Source of the DNA: Pseudomonadota bacterium
Lineage (GTDB): Bacteria > Myxococcota_A > Polyangia > Haliangiales > Haliangiaceae
DNA: 9,652 nucleotides
Direction of reading: 5' to 3'
Assembly (NCBI GenBank): GCA_023430775.1
Contig: JAEYYY010000179.1
Span: forward strand, 1-9,652
Numbering within the stretch: the stretch's first letter is position 1; each line of letters begins with the position of its first letter. Below, piece after piece: positions 1 through 6,084 of the stretch. A model generated the notes under the pieces. The model saw only the letters and a program-made list of their open reading frames with translations. It ran no database searches and was not told where the DNA came from. The translations under genes were made by a program, and so were the position numbers.

Positions 1-10
1 GGCGAGCATG

Positions 11-43
11 TTGTCGACCGTTACTCGGGCGACCGGCCGACAA
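11..43. repeat. Imperfect inverted repeat upstream of hisD
   Basis: TTGTCGACCG (11-20) and CGGCCGACAA (34-43) are complementary at 9 of 10 positions, with a 13-base loop. No T-run follows, so it does not look like a classical terminator. Bases 1-111 hold no recognisable gene. The hisD frame stays open to the left edge, but those residues resemble nothing known. The role is unknown; it could be a weak terminator of an upstream gene or chance in GC-rich DNA. Confidence 0.3.
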
Positions 44-70
44 GTTCCAACAAATCGACAGGTCCCCGCA

Positions 71-93
71 TGTTCGGGGTCCGACCCCGGACA
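71..93. promoter_or_regulatory. Near-perfect palindrome 18 bases before the hisD start
   Basis: The arms TGTTCGGGGTC (71-81) and GACCCCGGACA (83-93) flank one central base (82). Ten of eleven pairs are Watson-Crick and the remaining one is a G-T pair. The site ends 18 bases before the hisD ATG at 112. The outer right arm, CCCCGGACA, recurs exactly at 1509-1517 before hisC. That pairing suggests an operator or attenuator-like hairpin shared by the two his genes. The alternative is a dispersed REP-type palindrome, since GGGGTC-n-GACCCC cores are common in such elements. Confidence 0.5.
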
Positions 94-111
94 TCTGGTA
101 GCCTGCCGGCG

Positions 112-1377
112 ATGTTGAAGCTGCTGCGCGCGGGGAGCGTCGAGGCTGCCGCATTGCTCGACCGGTCGACCCGGATGGCCGGCGATGTCGATGCGCAGGT
201 CGCCGCCATCCTCGAAGATGTTCGCGCCCGGCGCGACGAGGCGGTCGAGGAGTACACGCGCAAGTTCGATCAGCGCGAGCCCGACGGCGGCAGCTACGAG
301 ATCGATGCCGCGCGCTGGGAGGCGCTCGCCGGCCAGGTCCGGCCGGATGTGCGCGCCGCCCTCGAGCTGGCCGCACAGCGGATCCGCGCGTTCCACGAGA
401 AGCAGCGCGATGCCGATGTCGCGCTCGATCTCGATGGCGTTCGCCTCGAGCTCCGCTATGCCGCGCTCGCGCGCGTCGGGCTCTACGTGCCCGGCGGCAC
501 CGCGCGCTATCCGTCGAGTGTCTTGATGACCGCGATCCCCGCAAAGGTCGCCGGCGTGCGCGAGCTGATCATGGTGACGCCCGGCGCCTCGCCGGAGACT
601 GCCCTCGCGGCGCGGATCGCGGGCGTCGACAAGATCTTCGAGCTCGGCGGTGCGCAGGCCGTCGCGGCCCTCGCCTACGGCACGCAGACGGTGCCGCGCG
701 TCGACAAGATCGTCGGTCCGGGTAACGCGTGGGTCGCGTCGGCGAAGCGCCAGGTCTATGGCGAGGTCGACATCGATTCGATCGCCGGCCCGTCCGAGGT
801 CCTGATCGTCGCCGATGCCACCGCGAACGCCGCGTGGGTCGCCGCCGATCTGATCGCCCAGGCGGAGCACGATCGCGAGGCCCGCGCGGTGCTGGTCACC
901 ACGTCCGACGCGCTCGCCAAGCAGGTCGACGCCGAGCTGGCGCACCAGCTCGCCGACTTGCCGCGCCGCGAGATCGCCGTCCACGCGATCGAGCATCACG
1001 GAGCCGCGATCGTCGTCGAATCGCTCGATGCCGCGATCGATTACGCCAACGCGTTCGCCCCCGAGCACCTCGAGCTGCAATGCGCGAACGCGCGGGCGCT
1101 GTCAGCGCGCTGCACCACGTCGGGCGCCATCTTCGTCGGCAAGTACTCCTCGGAAGCCGCGGGCGATTACCTCGCCGGCGGCAACCACGTGCTGCCCACC
1201 GGCGGTGCCGCGCGCTACGCGTCGCCGCTCGGCGTCCACGACTTCCGCAAGCAGACGTCGGTCATCGAGTACTCCGCCGAAGCCGCCGCCGCCCACGCGC
1301 GACCGATCGCCACGCTCGCCGCCGCCGAAGGCCTCGACGGCCACGGCCGCTCCGCCCTGATGCGGAGCAAGCCGTGA
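112..1377 (+). CDS. hisD: Histidinol dehydrogenase
   Basis: Catalyses the last two steps of histidine synthesis in the cytoplasm: NAD-dependent, zinc-dependent oxidation of L-histidinol to L-histidine through the aldehyde. The 421-residue length is normal for HisD. Visible hallmarks are YVPGGTARYPSSVLM (125-139), VGPGNAWV (201-208), the AGPSEVLIVAD stretch (225-235), zinc ligands Q250 and H253 in AQAEHD, the catalytic pair E318-H319 in APEHLEL, D352 in AGDYLAGGNHVLPT, and the last zinc ligand H411 in GLDGHGRSALM. All key residues are intact, so the enzyme should be active. The ATG at 112 fits the usual N-terminus of the family. An in-frame ATG at 70 lies against the 71-93 palindrome and would add 14 unrelated residues. 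No strong ribosome site precedes 112. hisC follows after 241 bases. Confidence 0.97.
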   Translation: MLKLLRAGSVEAAALLDRSTRMAGDVDAQVAAILEDVRARRDEAVEEYTRKFDQREPDGGSYEIDAARWEALAGQVRPDVRAALELAAQRIRAFHEKQRDADVALDLDGVRLELRYAALARVGLYVPGGTARYPSSVLMTAIPAKVAGVRELIMVTPGASPETALAARIAGVDKIFELGGAQAVAALAYGTQTVPRVDKIVGPGNAWVASAKRQVYGEVDIDSIAGPSEVLIVADATANAAWVAADLIAQAEHDREARAVLVTTSDALAKQVDAELAHQLADLPRREIAVHAIEHHGAAIVVESLDAAIDYANAFAPEHLELQCANARALSARCTTSGAIFVGKYSSEAAGDYLAGGNHVLPTGGAARYASPLGVHDFRKQTSVIEYSAEAAAAHARPIATLAAAEGLDGHGRSALMRSKP

Positions 1378-1500
1378 CATCGCTGTCAGCTCCCACCCGG
1401 CGCCCACAGCCATCGCGCGTCCGCATTCCGCTCACCACGACATTCCTGTCAGAGTCGATCGTCAGCGTCCTCACCGACGTCGCCCGAAACCCGCCGAATT

Positions 1501-1517
1501 TGTCCGCTCCCCGGACA
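1501..1517. promoter_or_regulatory. Inverted repeat 1 upstream of hisC
   Basis: Perfect six-base arms TGTCCG (1501-1506) and CGGACA (1512-1517) flank the centre CTCCC. The arms match those of the repeat at 1567-1583, and the right half CCCCGGACA matches the palindrome before hisD. It looks like a dimeric-regulator operator. No T-run follows, which argues against a terminator. Confidence 0.5.
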
Positions 1518-1519
1518 GC

Positions 1520-1536
1520 TTGCGCAAATCGCGCAA
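1520..1536. promoter_or_regulatory. Inverted repeat 2 upstream of hisC
   Basis: Perfect arms TTGCGC (1520-1525) and GCGCAA (1531-1536) flank AAATC. It has the same 6-5-6 geometry as repeat 1 but different arm sequence, with centres 19 bases apart. It could bind a different regulator or be a divergent copy of the same site. Confidence 0.4.
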
Positions 1537-1540
1537 CAAC

Positions 1541-1553
1541 CAAGTCGGACTTG
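1541..1553. promoter_or_regulatory. Inverted repeat 3 upstream of hisC
   Basis: Perfect arms CAAGTC (1541-1546) and GACTTG (1548-1553) flank a single G. Its centre lies 19 bases from that of repeat 2, the same step as between repeats 1 and 2. The role is unknown. Confidence 0.4.
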
Positions 1554-1566
1554 ATCGCGGGTGTGG

Positions 1567-1583
1567 TGTCCGGTTTCCGGACA
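1567..1583. promoter_or_regulatory. Inverted repeat 4 upstream of hisC
   Basis: Perfect seven-base arms TGTCCGG (1567-1573) and CCGGACA (1577-1583) flank TTT. This is the strongest short palindrome of the gap and the same length as repeat 1 (17 bases, outer six bases of each arm identical). It lies 35 bases before the hisC start, where a bound repressor could block transcription or a hairpin could affect translation. Confidence 0.5.
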
Positions 1584-1606
1584 GCGCGTGCGCGGCAGGT
1601 TGTCGT

Positions 1607-1610
1607 GGAG
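1607..1610 (+). promoter_or_regulatory. Ribosome binding site of hisC
   Basis: GGAG lies eight bases before the GTG at 1619. It decides the start: the frame is open back to 1520, but the upstream residues do not look like HisC and cross the palindromes. Confidence 0.65.
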
Positions 1611-1618
1611 GCTCGGCC

Positions 1619-2674
1619 GTGAGCGACGAGCTGGGGCCGCTGGCGGCGAGGGTGCCCGAGGTGCTGCGCGGGTCGACCGCGTATCACGTGCCGGTGCCGG
1701 CGAAGCTGACGGCGAAGCTCGACGCCAACGAGCTACCGCACGGCCTGCCGCTCGAGCTGCGCGCGAAGCTCGGGGCGCTGCTCGGCGAGGTCGCGCTCGA
1801 GCGCTATCCCGATCCGGCGGCGAAGCGGTTGCGCGCGGTGATCGCGGCGGCGCTCGCGGTCAAGGGCGAGCAGCTCGTGTTCGGCAACGGCAGTGACGAG
1901 CTGATCGCGATGCTCGCCAACGCGTTCGCCGGCCCGATCCTGTATCCGACGCCGACCTTCGTTTACTACCGGCTCGCGGCGATCGCGCGCGGCTTGCCGC
2001 TGGTCGAGGTGCCACTCGGCGATGGCTGGGCGCTCGACGAGATGGCGATCGTGCAGGCGATCGAGCGGGAGAAGCCGAGCGTGGTGTTCCTCGCGCTGCC
2101 CAACAATCCCACCGGCACGCTGTGGCGGATCAGCTTCGCGCTCGAGCTGGCGGCGCGGTTTCGCGACACCGTGATCGTCTCCGACGAGGCGTACGTCGCG
2201 TACAGCGGCAAGACCAACCTGCCGGAGCTCGTCGATCACCCGAACCTCGTCGTCATGCGCACGCTGTCGAAGATCGGGATGGCGGGGTTGCGCGTCGGCT
2301 TCACCGTCAGCTCGCCGGCGATCGCGCGCGTGCTCGAGAAGGTGCGGCCGCCGTACAACCTCAGCGCGCTCGATCAGGCAGCGGCGGCATTTCTCGTCGA
2401 GCACGCCAGCGCGTGGTGTGCGCAGCGCGCCGCCGAGGTCGTCGCCGAGCGCACGGCGCTGACCACTGCCTTGATCGCCCGTGGCATCGAGGTGTTTCCG
2501 AGCGACGCGAACCTCGTCCTCGTGCGCGTGGCGGATGCCCGCAAGACCTGGCAGCAGCTCGCCGACGCCGGCATCTCGGTGCGCGCCTTCGGGCCGGGGC
2601 CGCTCGCGAACTGTCTCCGCATCACCGTCGGCACGCCGCTCGAGAACGCGGCGCTGCTCGCCGCACTCGGATGA
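1619..2674 (+). CDS. hisC: Histidinol-phosphate aminotransferase
   Basis: A PLP-dependent class I/II aminotransferase (fold type I) that moves an amino group from glutamate to imidazole-acetol phosphate, giving histidinol phosphate; it acts in the cytoplasm. The 351 residues are typical for HisC. Visible motifs are KLDANELPHG (33-42), ERYPDP (61-66), the cofactor-phosphate segment GNGSDELI (89-96), PNNPTG (161-166), SDEAYVAY (188-195, D189 and Y192 contacting PLP), the Schiff-base lysine K218 in RTLSKIGMAGLRVG, and the substrate-carboxylate arginine R334 in LRITVGTP. It starts at GTG with GGAG eight bases upstream. Its stop overlaps the next gene's start in ATGA, so the peptidase is probably translated by the same ribosomes. 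Some HisC-like enzymes also act on aromatic substrates, but closeness to hisD supports the histidine role. Confidence 0.95.
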   Translation: MSDELGPLAARVPEVLRGSTAYHVPVPAKLTAKLDANELPHGLPLELRAKLGALLGEVALERYPDPAAKRLRAVIAAALAVKGEQLVFGNGSDELIAMLANAFAGPILYPTPTFVYYRLAAIARGLPLVEVPLGDGWALDEMAIVQAIEREKPSVVFLALPNNPTGTLWRISFALELAARFRDTVIVSDEAYVAYSGKTNLPELVDHPNLVVMRTLSKIGMAGLRVGFTVSSPAIARVLEKVRPPYNLSALDQAAAAFLVEHASAWCAQRAAEVVAERTALTTALIARGIEVFPSDANLVLVRVADARKTWQQLADAGISVRAFGPGPLANCLRITVGTPLENAALLAALG

Positions 2675-4362
2675 GAGCGCTCGCGATCCTCGCGTTGATC
2701 GCGGCGTGCGCGCCGGACGCACGCGGTCCCGGGGTCGACGTCGATCGCGTGATGGCGCACGTCGACGTGTTGACCGGGATGGGGCCGCGACCCGGCGATT
2801 CACCGACGTCGCGCGCGGCCGCGGCATACATCGCGAGCCAGGTGCCGGTGGAACCGATGGAGGTCGGCGAGGTCGACCTGCCTTCGATCGAGGTGCTCGG
2901 CACGGTGTTCCGGCGAGCGCATCGCGCACACTCGAGCGACCCGAACCTGATCGCGCGCTTCGGTCCGCCCGGCAAGGCGCTGCTGATCATGGCGCACTAC
3001 GACACCGTCGCCGACAGCCCCGGCGCGATCGACAATGCCGCCGCCGTCGGCGTGCTGATCGAGCTGGCGAAGACGTTCACCGCCGAGCCGCCTCGCCAGC
3101 CCGTGATGCTGGTGTTCACCGCGAACGAGGAGACCGGACTGGTCGGTGCCGAGGCGCTCGCGGCCCGCCGTGACGAGATCGAGTTTGCGGTCGCCCTCGA
3201 TCTCGTCGGTGGCACCGGCGATCTGGTGATCAACGGGGCCAGCACGTCGATCGGCGACGCCGAGCTCGGCTGGATCGCCGATGCCGCCGATCGCGCCGGC
3301 GTCACGTTGCGCGCGCCGCTGGCGCATCGCGTGGTGTCGCGGTGGTGGCCGCAGGCGGAGCGCAGCGATCACGGCGCGTTCACGCGGCGCGGGATTCGCG
3401 GCGTGCACTTCTACCATCGCGGTCACGACGGCGAATGGATCGATCGCGCGTATCACTCCGAGCGAGATGTCGCCTCGCGCGTCGATCGCGATGCCGTCGC
3501 CGAGCTCGCGCGCTTGCTGCGCGCACTCACCGTCGAGCCGGTCCCGCCCCACGATGGCGATGCGCTGTGGCTGCCGCTCGCGGCCAACACGATCGTGCCG
3601 CGCTGGCTGTTGATCGTGTTCTGCATCGCCTGCGCCGGCGCGGCGTGCGGTTTGCTCGCCACCACGAAGCGCCGCCGCGGTGATGGCAAGCTGAAGCTCC
3701 TGGTCGCGATCGCCTGCTACGCGACCGCTGCGATCCTGGTGATCGTGCTCGAGCGCGTGATCGCCGGCGATCACCCCGCGCCCTGGCTGCATGCACCGCT
3801 GCGCTGGCTGATCGGTGAGCTCGCGATCCTCGCAGGTCTCGTCGGTCTCGCATCACGCCTGGTCGCGCGCTTCGCACCGTGGGGCGGCGAGCGTCGCTAC
3901 CTCGCGGTCGCGGTGATCGCGCCGCTCGCGATCGGCATCGCGTGGCTTGCCAGCGGCGCCGCGGAGCTCGCCTGGATCTGGCTCGTGCCCGCGGTGCTCG
4001 CCGCCGCATCCCCGCGACTCGGCCGCTTCGGCATCCTCACCATCGCGTGGCTCGCGTTGCCCGTGATTCTCGTACTCGGACCACACCAGGTTCGCGAGGC
4101 AGCGTGGAACGGTTTTCTGCCGCCGTTCGTGCCGTTCGGGGTCTGGATCACGACCCTCGGATTTCCGAGTTTCGCGGGGGTTGCCTGGTACTTGCGGGCG
4201 CGGGAGCGCTCCGGACCGTTGGGGACATTTGTTCTCCCTGTGGGGTGCCTACTCGCCATGATCACCGGTCTCGCGCTGGTTGTATCGGCCTCACCGTCGT
4301 GCAGCGCCGCAAAATTCCACGCGTTCCATCTGGGCTGCGAACTCGATGCGGGGGTGCGCTAG
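2671..4362 (+). CDS. M28-family zinc metallopeptidase with C-terminal membrane domain, putative lipoprotein
   Basis: Residues 1-13 form a very short signal with lipobox IAAC, lipidation site C13. Residues about 25-285 are an M28 aminopeptidase-like domain. The co-catalytic metal ligands are all present: H109 (AHYDTV), bridging D121 (GAIDNAAAVGV), catalytic and ligand E153-E154 (NEETG), D177 (ALDLVG) and H234 (SDHGAF). YHSERD (261-266) matches the usual closing motif. Residues about 309-541 contain roughly eight hydrophobic segments, so the protein is membrane-embedded with the catalytic domain probably in the periplasm. The layout recalls M28 proteins fused to multi-spanning domains, such as eukaryotic ERMP1. 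It probably removes N-terminal residues from peptides; the substrate is unknown. The start is the ATG of the ATGA overlap with hisC. There is no separate ribosome site, which fits translational coupling. Confidence 0.85.
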   Translation: MRALAILALIAACAPDARGPGVDVDRVMAHVDVLTGMGPRPGDSPTSRAAAAYIASQVPVEPMEVGEVDLPSIEVLGTVFRRAHRAHSSDPNLIARFGPPGKALLIMAHYDTVADSPGAIDNAAAVGVLIELAKTFTAEPPRQPVMLVFTANEETGLVGAEALAARRDEIEFAVALDLVGGTGDLVINGASTSIGDAELGWIADAADRAGVTLRAPLAHRVVSRWWPQAERSDHGAFTRRGIRGVHFYHRGHDGEWIDRAYHSERDVASRVDRDAVAELARLLRALTVEPVPPHDGDALWLPLAANTIVPRWLLIVFCIACAGAACGLLATTKRRRGDGKLKLLVAIACYATAAILVIVLERVIAGDHPAPWLHAPLRWLIGELAILAGLVGLASRLVARFAPWGGERRYLAVAVIAPLAIGIAWLASGAAELAWIWLVPAVLAAASPRLGRFGILTIAWLALPVILVLGPHQVREAAWNGFLPPFVPFGVWITTLGFPSFAGVAWYLRARERSGPLGTFVLPVGCLLAMITGLALVVSASPSCSAAKFHAFHLGCELDAGVR

Positions 4363-4371
4363 CAATTGCAT

Positions 4372-4377
4372 GGAGGT
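4372..4377 (+). promoter_or_regulatory. Ribosome binding site of the small lipoprotein gene
   Basis: GGAGGT lies ten bases before the ATG at 4388. It supports that start over the in-frame ATG at 4370, which directly abuts the site, and over the ATG at 4409. Confidence 0.65.
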
Positions 4378-4387
4378 CTCTGTAACA

Positions 4388-4801
4388 ATGGGCTTACTGC
4401 GGGGTTCTATGCTCAAGACCGTGGTCACCACCCTTGGACTTGCTCTGGCCGCGTGCAGCGTCGGCGCGGTCGACGGGATCGGCGATGACGACGATACGGA
4501 CGGCGGCATCTCCGGCGATCCGCGCGCGGCCACGTTCGCGACCGATGTCGCGCCCATCTTCATGAACAAGGGCTGTACTGCCGGCGGCACCTGTCACGGC
4601 AACGGGATTCAAAATCCGCAATTCATGTCCTTCGAGATCATGACCTCGAACGGTCTACCGGGCCGCTACATCTCCACGCCGGCGGCGAGCAACATCATCA
4701 TCATCAAGGACGACCCGACCCCGGGTATGCACCAGCTGCTGCCGTACCTCGACGCGACCGAGAAGACCGCCGTCTCGACCTGGCTCGAGAGCGGTAACTA
4801 A
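4388..4801 (+). CDS. Small putative lipoprotein with cytochrome-c-like motif
   Basis: The 137 residues begin with a signal peptide ending in lipobox LAAC (C23). An Asp/Gly-rich linker follows (IGDDDDTDGG, 31-40), then a compact domain: FATDVAPIFMNKGC (50-63), C69-H70-G71 in TCHG, and a C-terminal DATEKTAVSTWLESG. This pattern resembles the cytochrome-c-like domains common in myxobacterial lipoproteins. However, the cysteines are spaced C-x5-C-H rather than C-x2-C-H, so haem attachment by the standard system is doubtful; the cysteines may instead form a disulfide. M114 is a possible axial ligand. It sits 25 bases after the peptidase gene on the same strand and could share its transcript. It meets the next gene stop to stop. 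The function is not known. Confidence 0.75.
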   Translation: MGLLRGSMLKTVVTTLGLALAACSVGAVDGIGDDDDTDGGISGDPRAATFATDVAPIFMNKGCTAGGTCHGNGIQNPQFMSFEIMTSNGLPGRYISTPAASNIIIIKDDPTPGMHQLLPYLDATEKTAVSTWLESGN

Positions 4802-6045
4802 TCCTTGCGTCGCTTGGACGACGCGATCAACCGCGCGTAAGCCTCCGCCGCCGATCGGCAGAGCTGCTGGACCGTGGCGATCTCGGCGGGGCCGAGTGGT
4901 CGCGCATGGCCGTAGAGCACGTTGACGACGCGCTTGCCGATCGCGATCCGCCCCGTGGTGACGAGCGCCGGCTCCGCGCAGCCGAGCACCTTGTAGAGAT
5001 ACGAGTTCACCGTCGACGGCGTCAGCGCGCCGTGAAACACGCCGCTCTCGGAGGCGATCGCGCCCTGGATCACCGACGGCACCTCGAGCGGGATCAGCAA
5101 ATGCTCGACGTGCGCGTGACCGGGCAGGTCGCCCATCGCCTTCCAGCCGAAGGCCATGTTGTCGCGCACGGTGAACACCACCGCGGCCTCGAACATCGAC
5201 GACACGCCGCCGAGCAGGATCTCGACGATGCGGTTGCGATCGTCCGCCGTCGCGAGCTCGCGCAAGGCGACGTCGACGGGGATCAACTTCGGCGCAGCCG
5301 GCGGGCTCGGCGCGACCGGCGCCGGCGTCGGCACCGACGGCTCCGGTGCCTTGTCCGCGATCGGCGCGACCGGTGCGGGGACCTCGCTGTCGGCATCGAG
5401 CGTGTCGATCAGATCTTCGGCGTCGAGCTCGAGGTCCTCGGTCTCGTCGAACATCTTCTTCATCTTCACGGTGCTGCGAAGCCGCGGCTGCGGACCGGGC
5501 GCAGACACCAGTGACGACGGCACCGGCGGCAAGCCGGGGAGCGGCGGGGCAGGGAGCCCGGTATCGGCCGCGCTCTCGTTGCCGCGCGGCGAATCACCGA
5601 ACTTCACGAACCGCACCGGGCGCGGCACGCCGAAGTAGCGCTCGATGTAGTAGTAGATGCGAACTTCCGGGGCGACGCGCGGCAGCACGCGATAGCCGGT
5701 GATCGAGTTGAGCGCCTCGAGGGTCGCAAAATCGTGTGGGTCCTCGATCGCCGCGATCAGCTGGCGATCCTGGACCACCAGCGGCACGCACTTGTGCTTG
5801 AACGCCTGGGCCGGCTGCAAGAGTCGAACGGCGGCGCGCTTCGCACGCTCGAGCATCGCGCCGGTCGCGATCGGAATGCCGAGCTCGAGGCCGAGATAGA
5901 CCGTCAACGCCTCGAGGTCGACGAACCCGTGCTCGACCAGCACCGTCCCGAGTCGGCCGCCGTCGCGCGCTTGATACTTGAGCGCTGCGTCGAGCTGCTC
6001 CTCGGTGAGACGGCCGTCGCGGACGAGCATCTCGCCGAGCTTCAT
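4798..6045 (-). CDS. Stand-alone MshEN-domain protein with GAF-like C-terminus
   Basis: The 415 residues fall into three parts. Residues 1-145 are an MshEN / GspE-PilB N-terminal domain: KLGEMLVRDGRLTEEQ begins a 24-residue motif (2-25, ending in Q25), and after five residues RLGTVLVEHG begins a second (31-54). This tandem layout is the known cyclic-di-GMP-binding pattern of MshE; the last position of motif 2 is E54 instead of Q. Residues 150-253 are a proline-rich linker with an acidic stretch (201-221). Residues 254-415 look like a GAF-like domain found in myxobacterial regulators, ending in KRRKD. No Walker A or B box is present, so it is not a secretion or pilus ATPase. It is probably a cytoplasmic signalling protein related to type IV pili, motility or secretion; the partner is unknown. 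The start lacks a clear ribosome site. Confidence 0.75.
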   Translation of the reverse strand: MKLGEMLVRDGRLTEEQLDAALKYQARDGGRLGTVLVEHGFVDLEALTVYLGLELGIPIATGAMLERAKRAAVRLLQPAQAFKHKCVPLVVQDRQLIAAIEDPHDFATLEALNSITGYRVLPRVAPEVRIYYYIERYFGVPRPVRFVKFGDSPRGNESAADTGLPAPPLPGLPPVPSSLVSAPGPQPRLRSTVKMKKMFDETEDLELDAEDLIDTLDADSEVPAPVAPIADKAPEPSVPTPAPVAPSPPAAPKLIPVDVALRELATADDRNRIVEILLGGVSSMFEAAVVFTVRDNMAFGWKAMGDLPGHAHVEHLLIPLEVPSVIQGAIASESGVFHGALTPSTVNSYLYKVLGCAEPALVTTGRIAIGKRVVNVLYGHARPLGPAEIATVQQLCRSAAEAYARLIASSKRRKD

Positions 6046-6058
6046 GTGAAAGCGAAAG

Positions 6059-6083
6059 TATCACGGTCGTGCTATCGGTGATA
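6059..6083. promoter_or_regulatory. Inverted repeat in the 39-base divergent gap
   Basis: TATCAC (6059-6064) and GTGATA (6078-6083) are perfect complements, 13 bases apart, between the start codons at 6045 (-) and 6085 (+). Both genes must be expressed through this gap or from promoters inside each other's coding region. GGTGAT (6077-6082) could act as a weak ribosome site for the + gene. The repeat is a candidate shared operator; its short arms may also be chance. Confidence 0.35.
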
Positions 6084-6084
6084 A

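Larger units (their letters stand above)
1378..1618. other. Gene-free gap between hisD and hisC
   Basis: The gap has no ATG on the + strand and no run of histidine codons, so a classical his leader-peptide attenuator is not visible. The first half (1378-1498) shows only a small repeat, GCTG-T-CAGC at 1382-1390, just after the hisD stop. The second half is packed with four separate inverted repeats, listed individually, centred at 1509, 1528, 1547 and 1575. It probably contains the hisC promoter and its control sites, but I cannot assign -35 and -10 boxes with confidence. Confidence 0.6.

Noticed and set aside
70..111. ATG at 70 as the hisD start
   Set aside because: It abuts the palindrome at 71-93 and adds 14 residues unlike HisD N-termini; the ATG at 112 fits the family.
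1378..1618. Histidine leader-peptide attenuator or T-box before hisC
   Set aside because: No ATG, no histidine-codon run and no T-box-like conserved stretch is visible, and no hairpin is followed by a T-run.
2122..2670. Upstream extension of the M28 peptidase frame into hisC
   Set aside because: The extension is a shadow of hisC; the lipobox signal begins exactly at the ATG at 2671.
1733..2929. Open frame on the - strand opposite hisC
   Set aside because: Arg-rich translation with no recognisable motif, wholly antisense to a well-supported gene.
4370..4387. ATG at 4370 as the start of the small lipoprotein
   Set aside because: It overlaps the ribosome site GGAGGT; the ATG at 4388 has correct spacing and gives a normal signal peptide.
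4798..6045. GspE/PilB ATPase annotation
   Set aside because: Only the N-terminal domain is present; no Walker A, Walker B or Asp box is found in the remaining residues.
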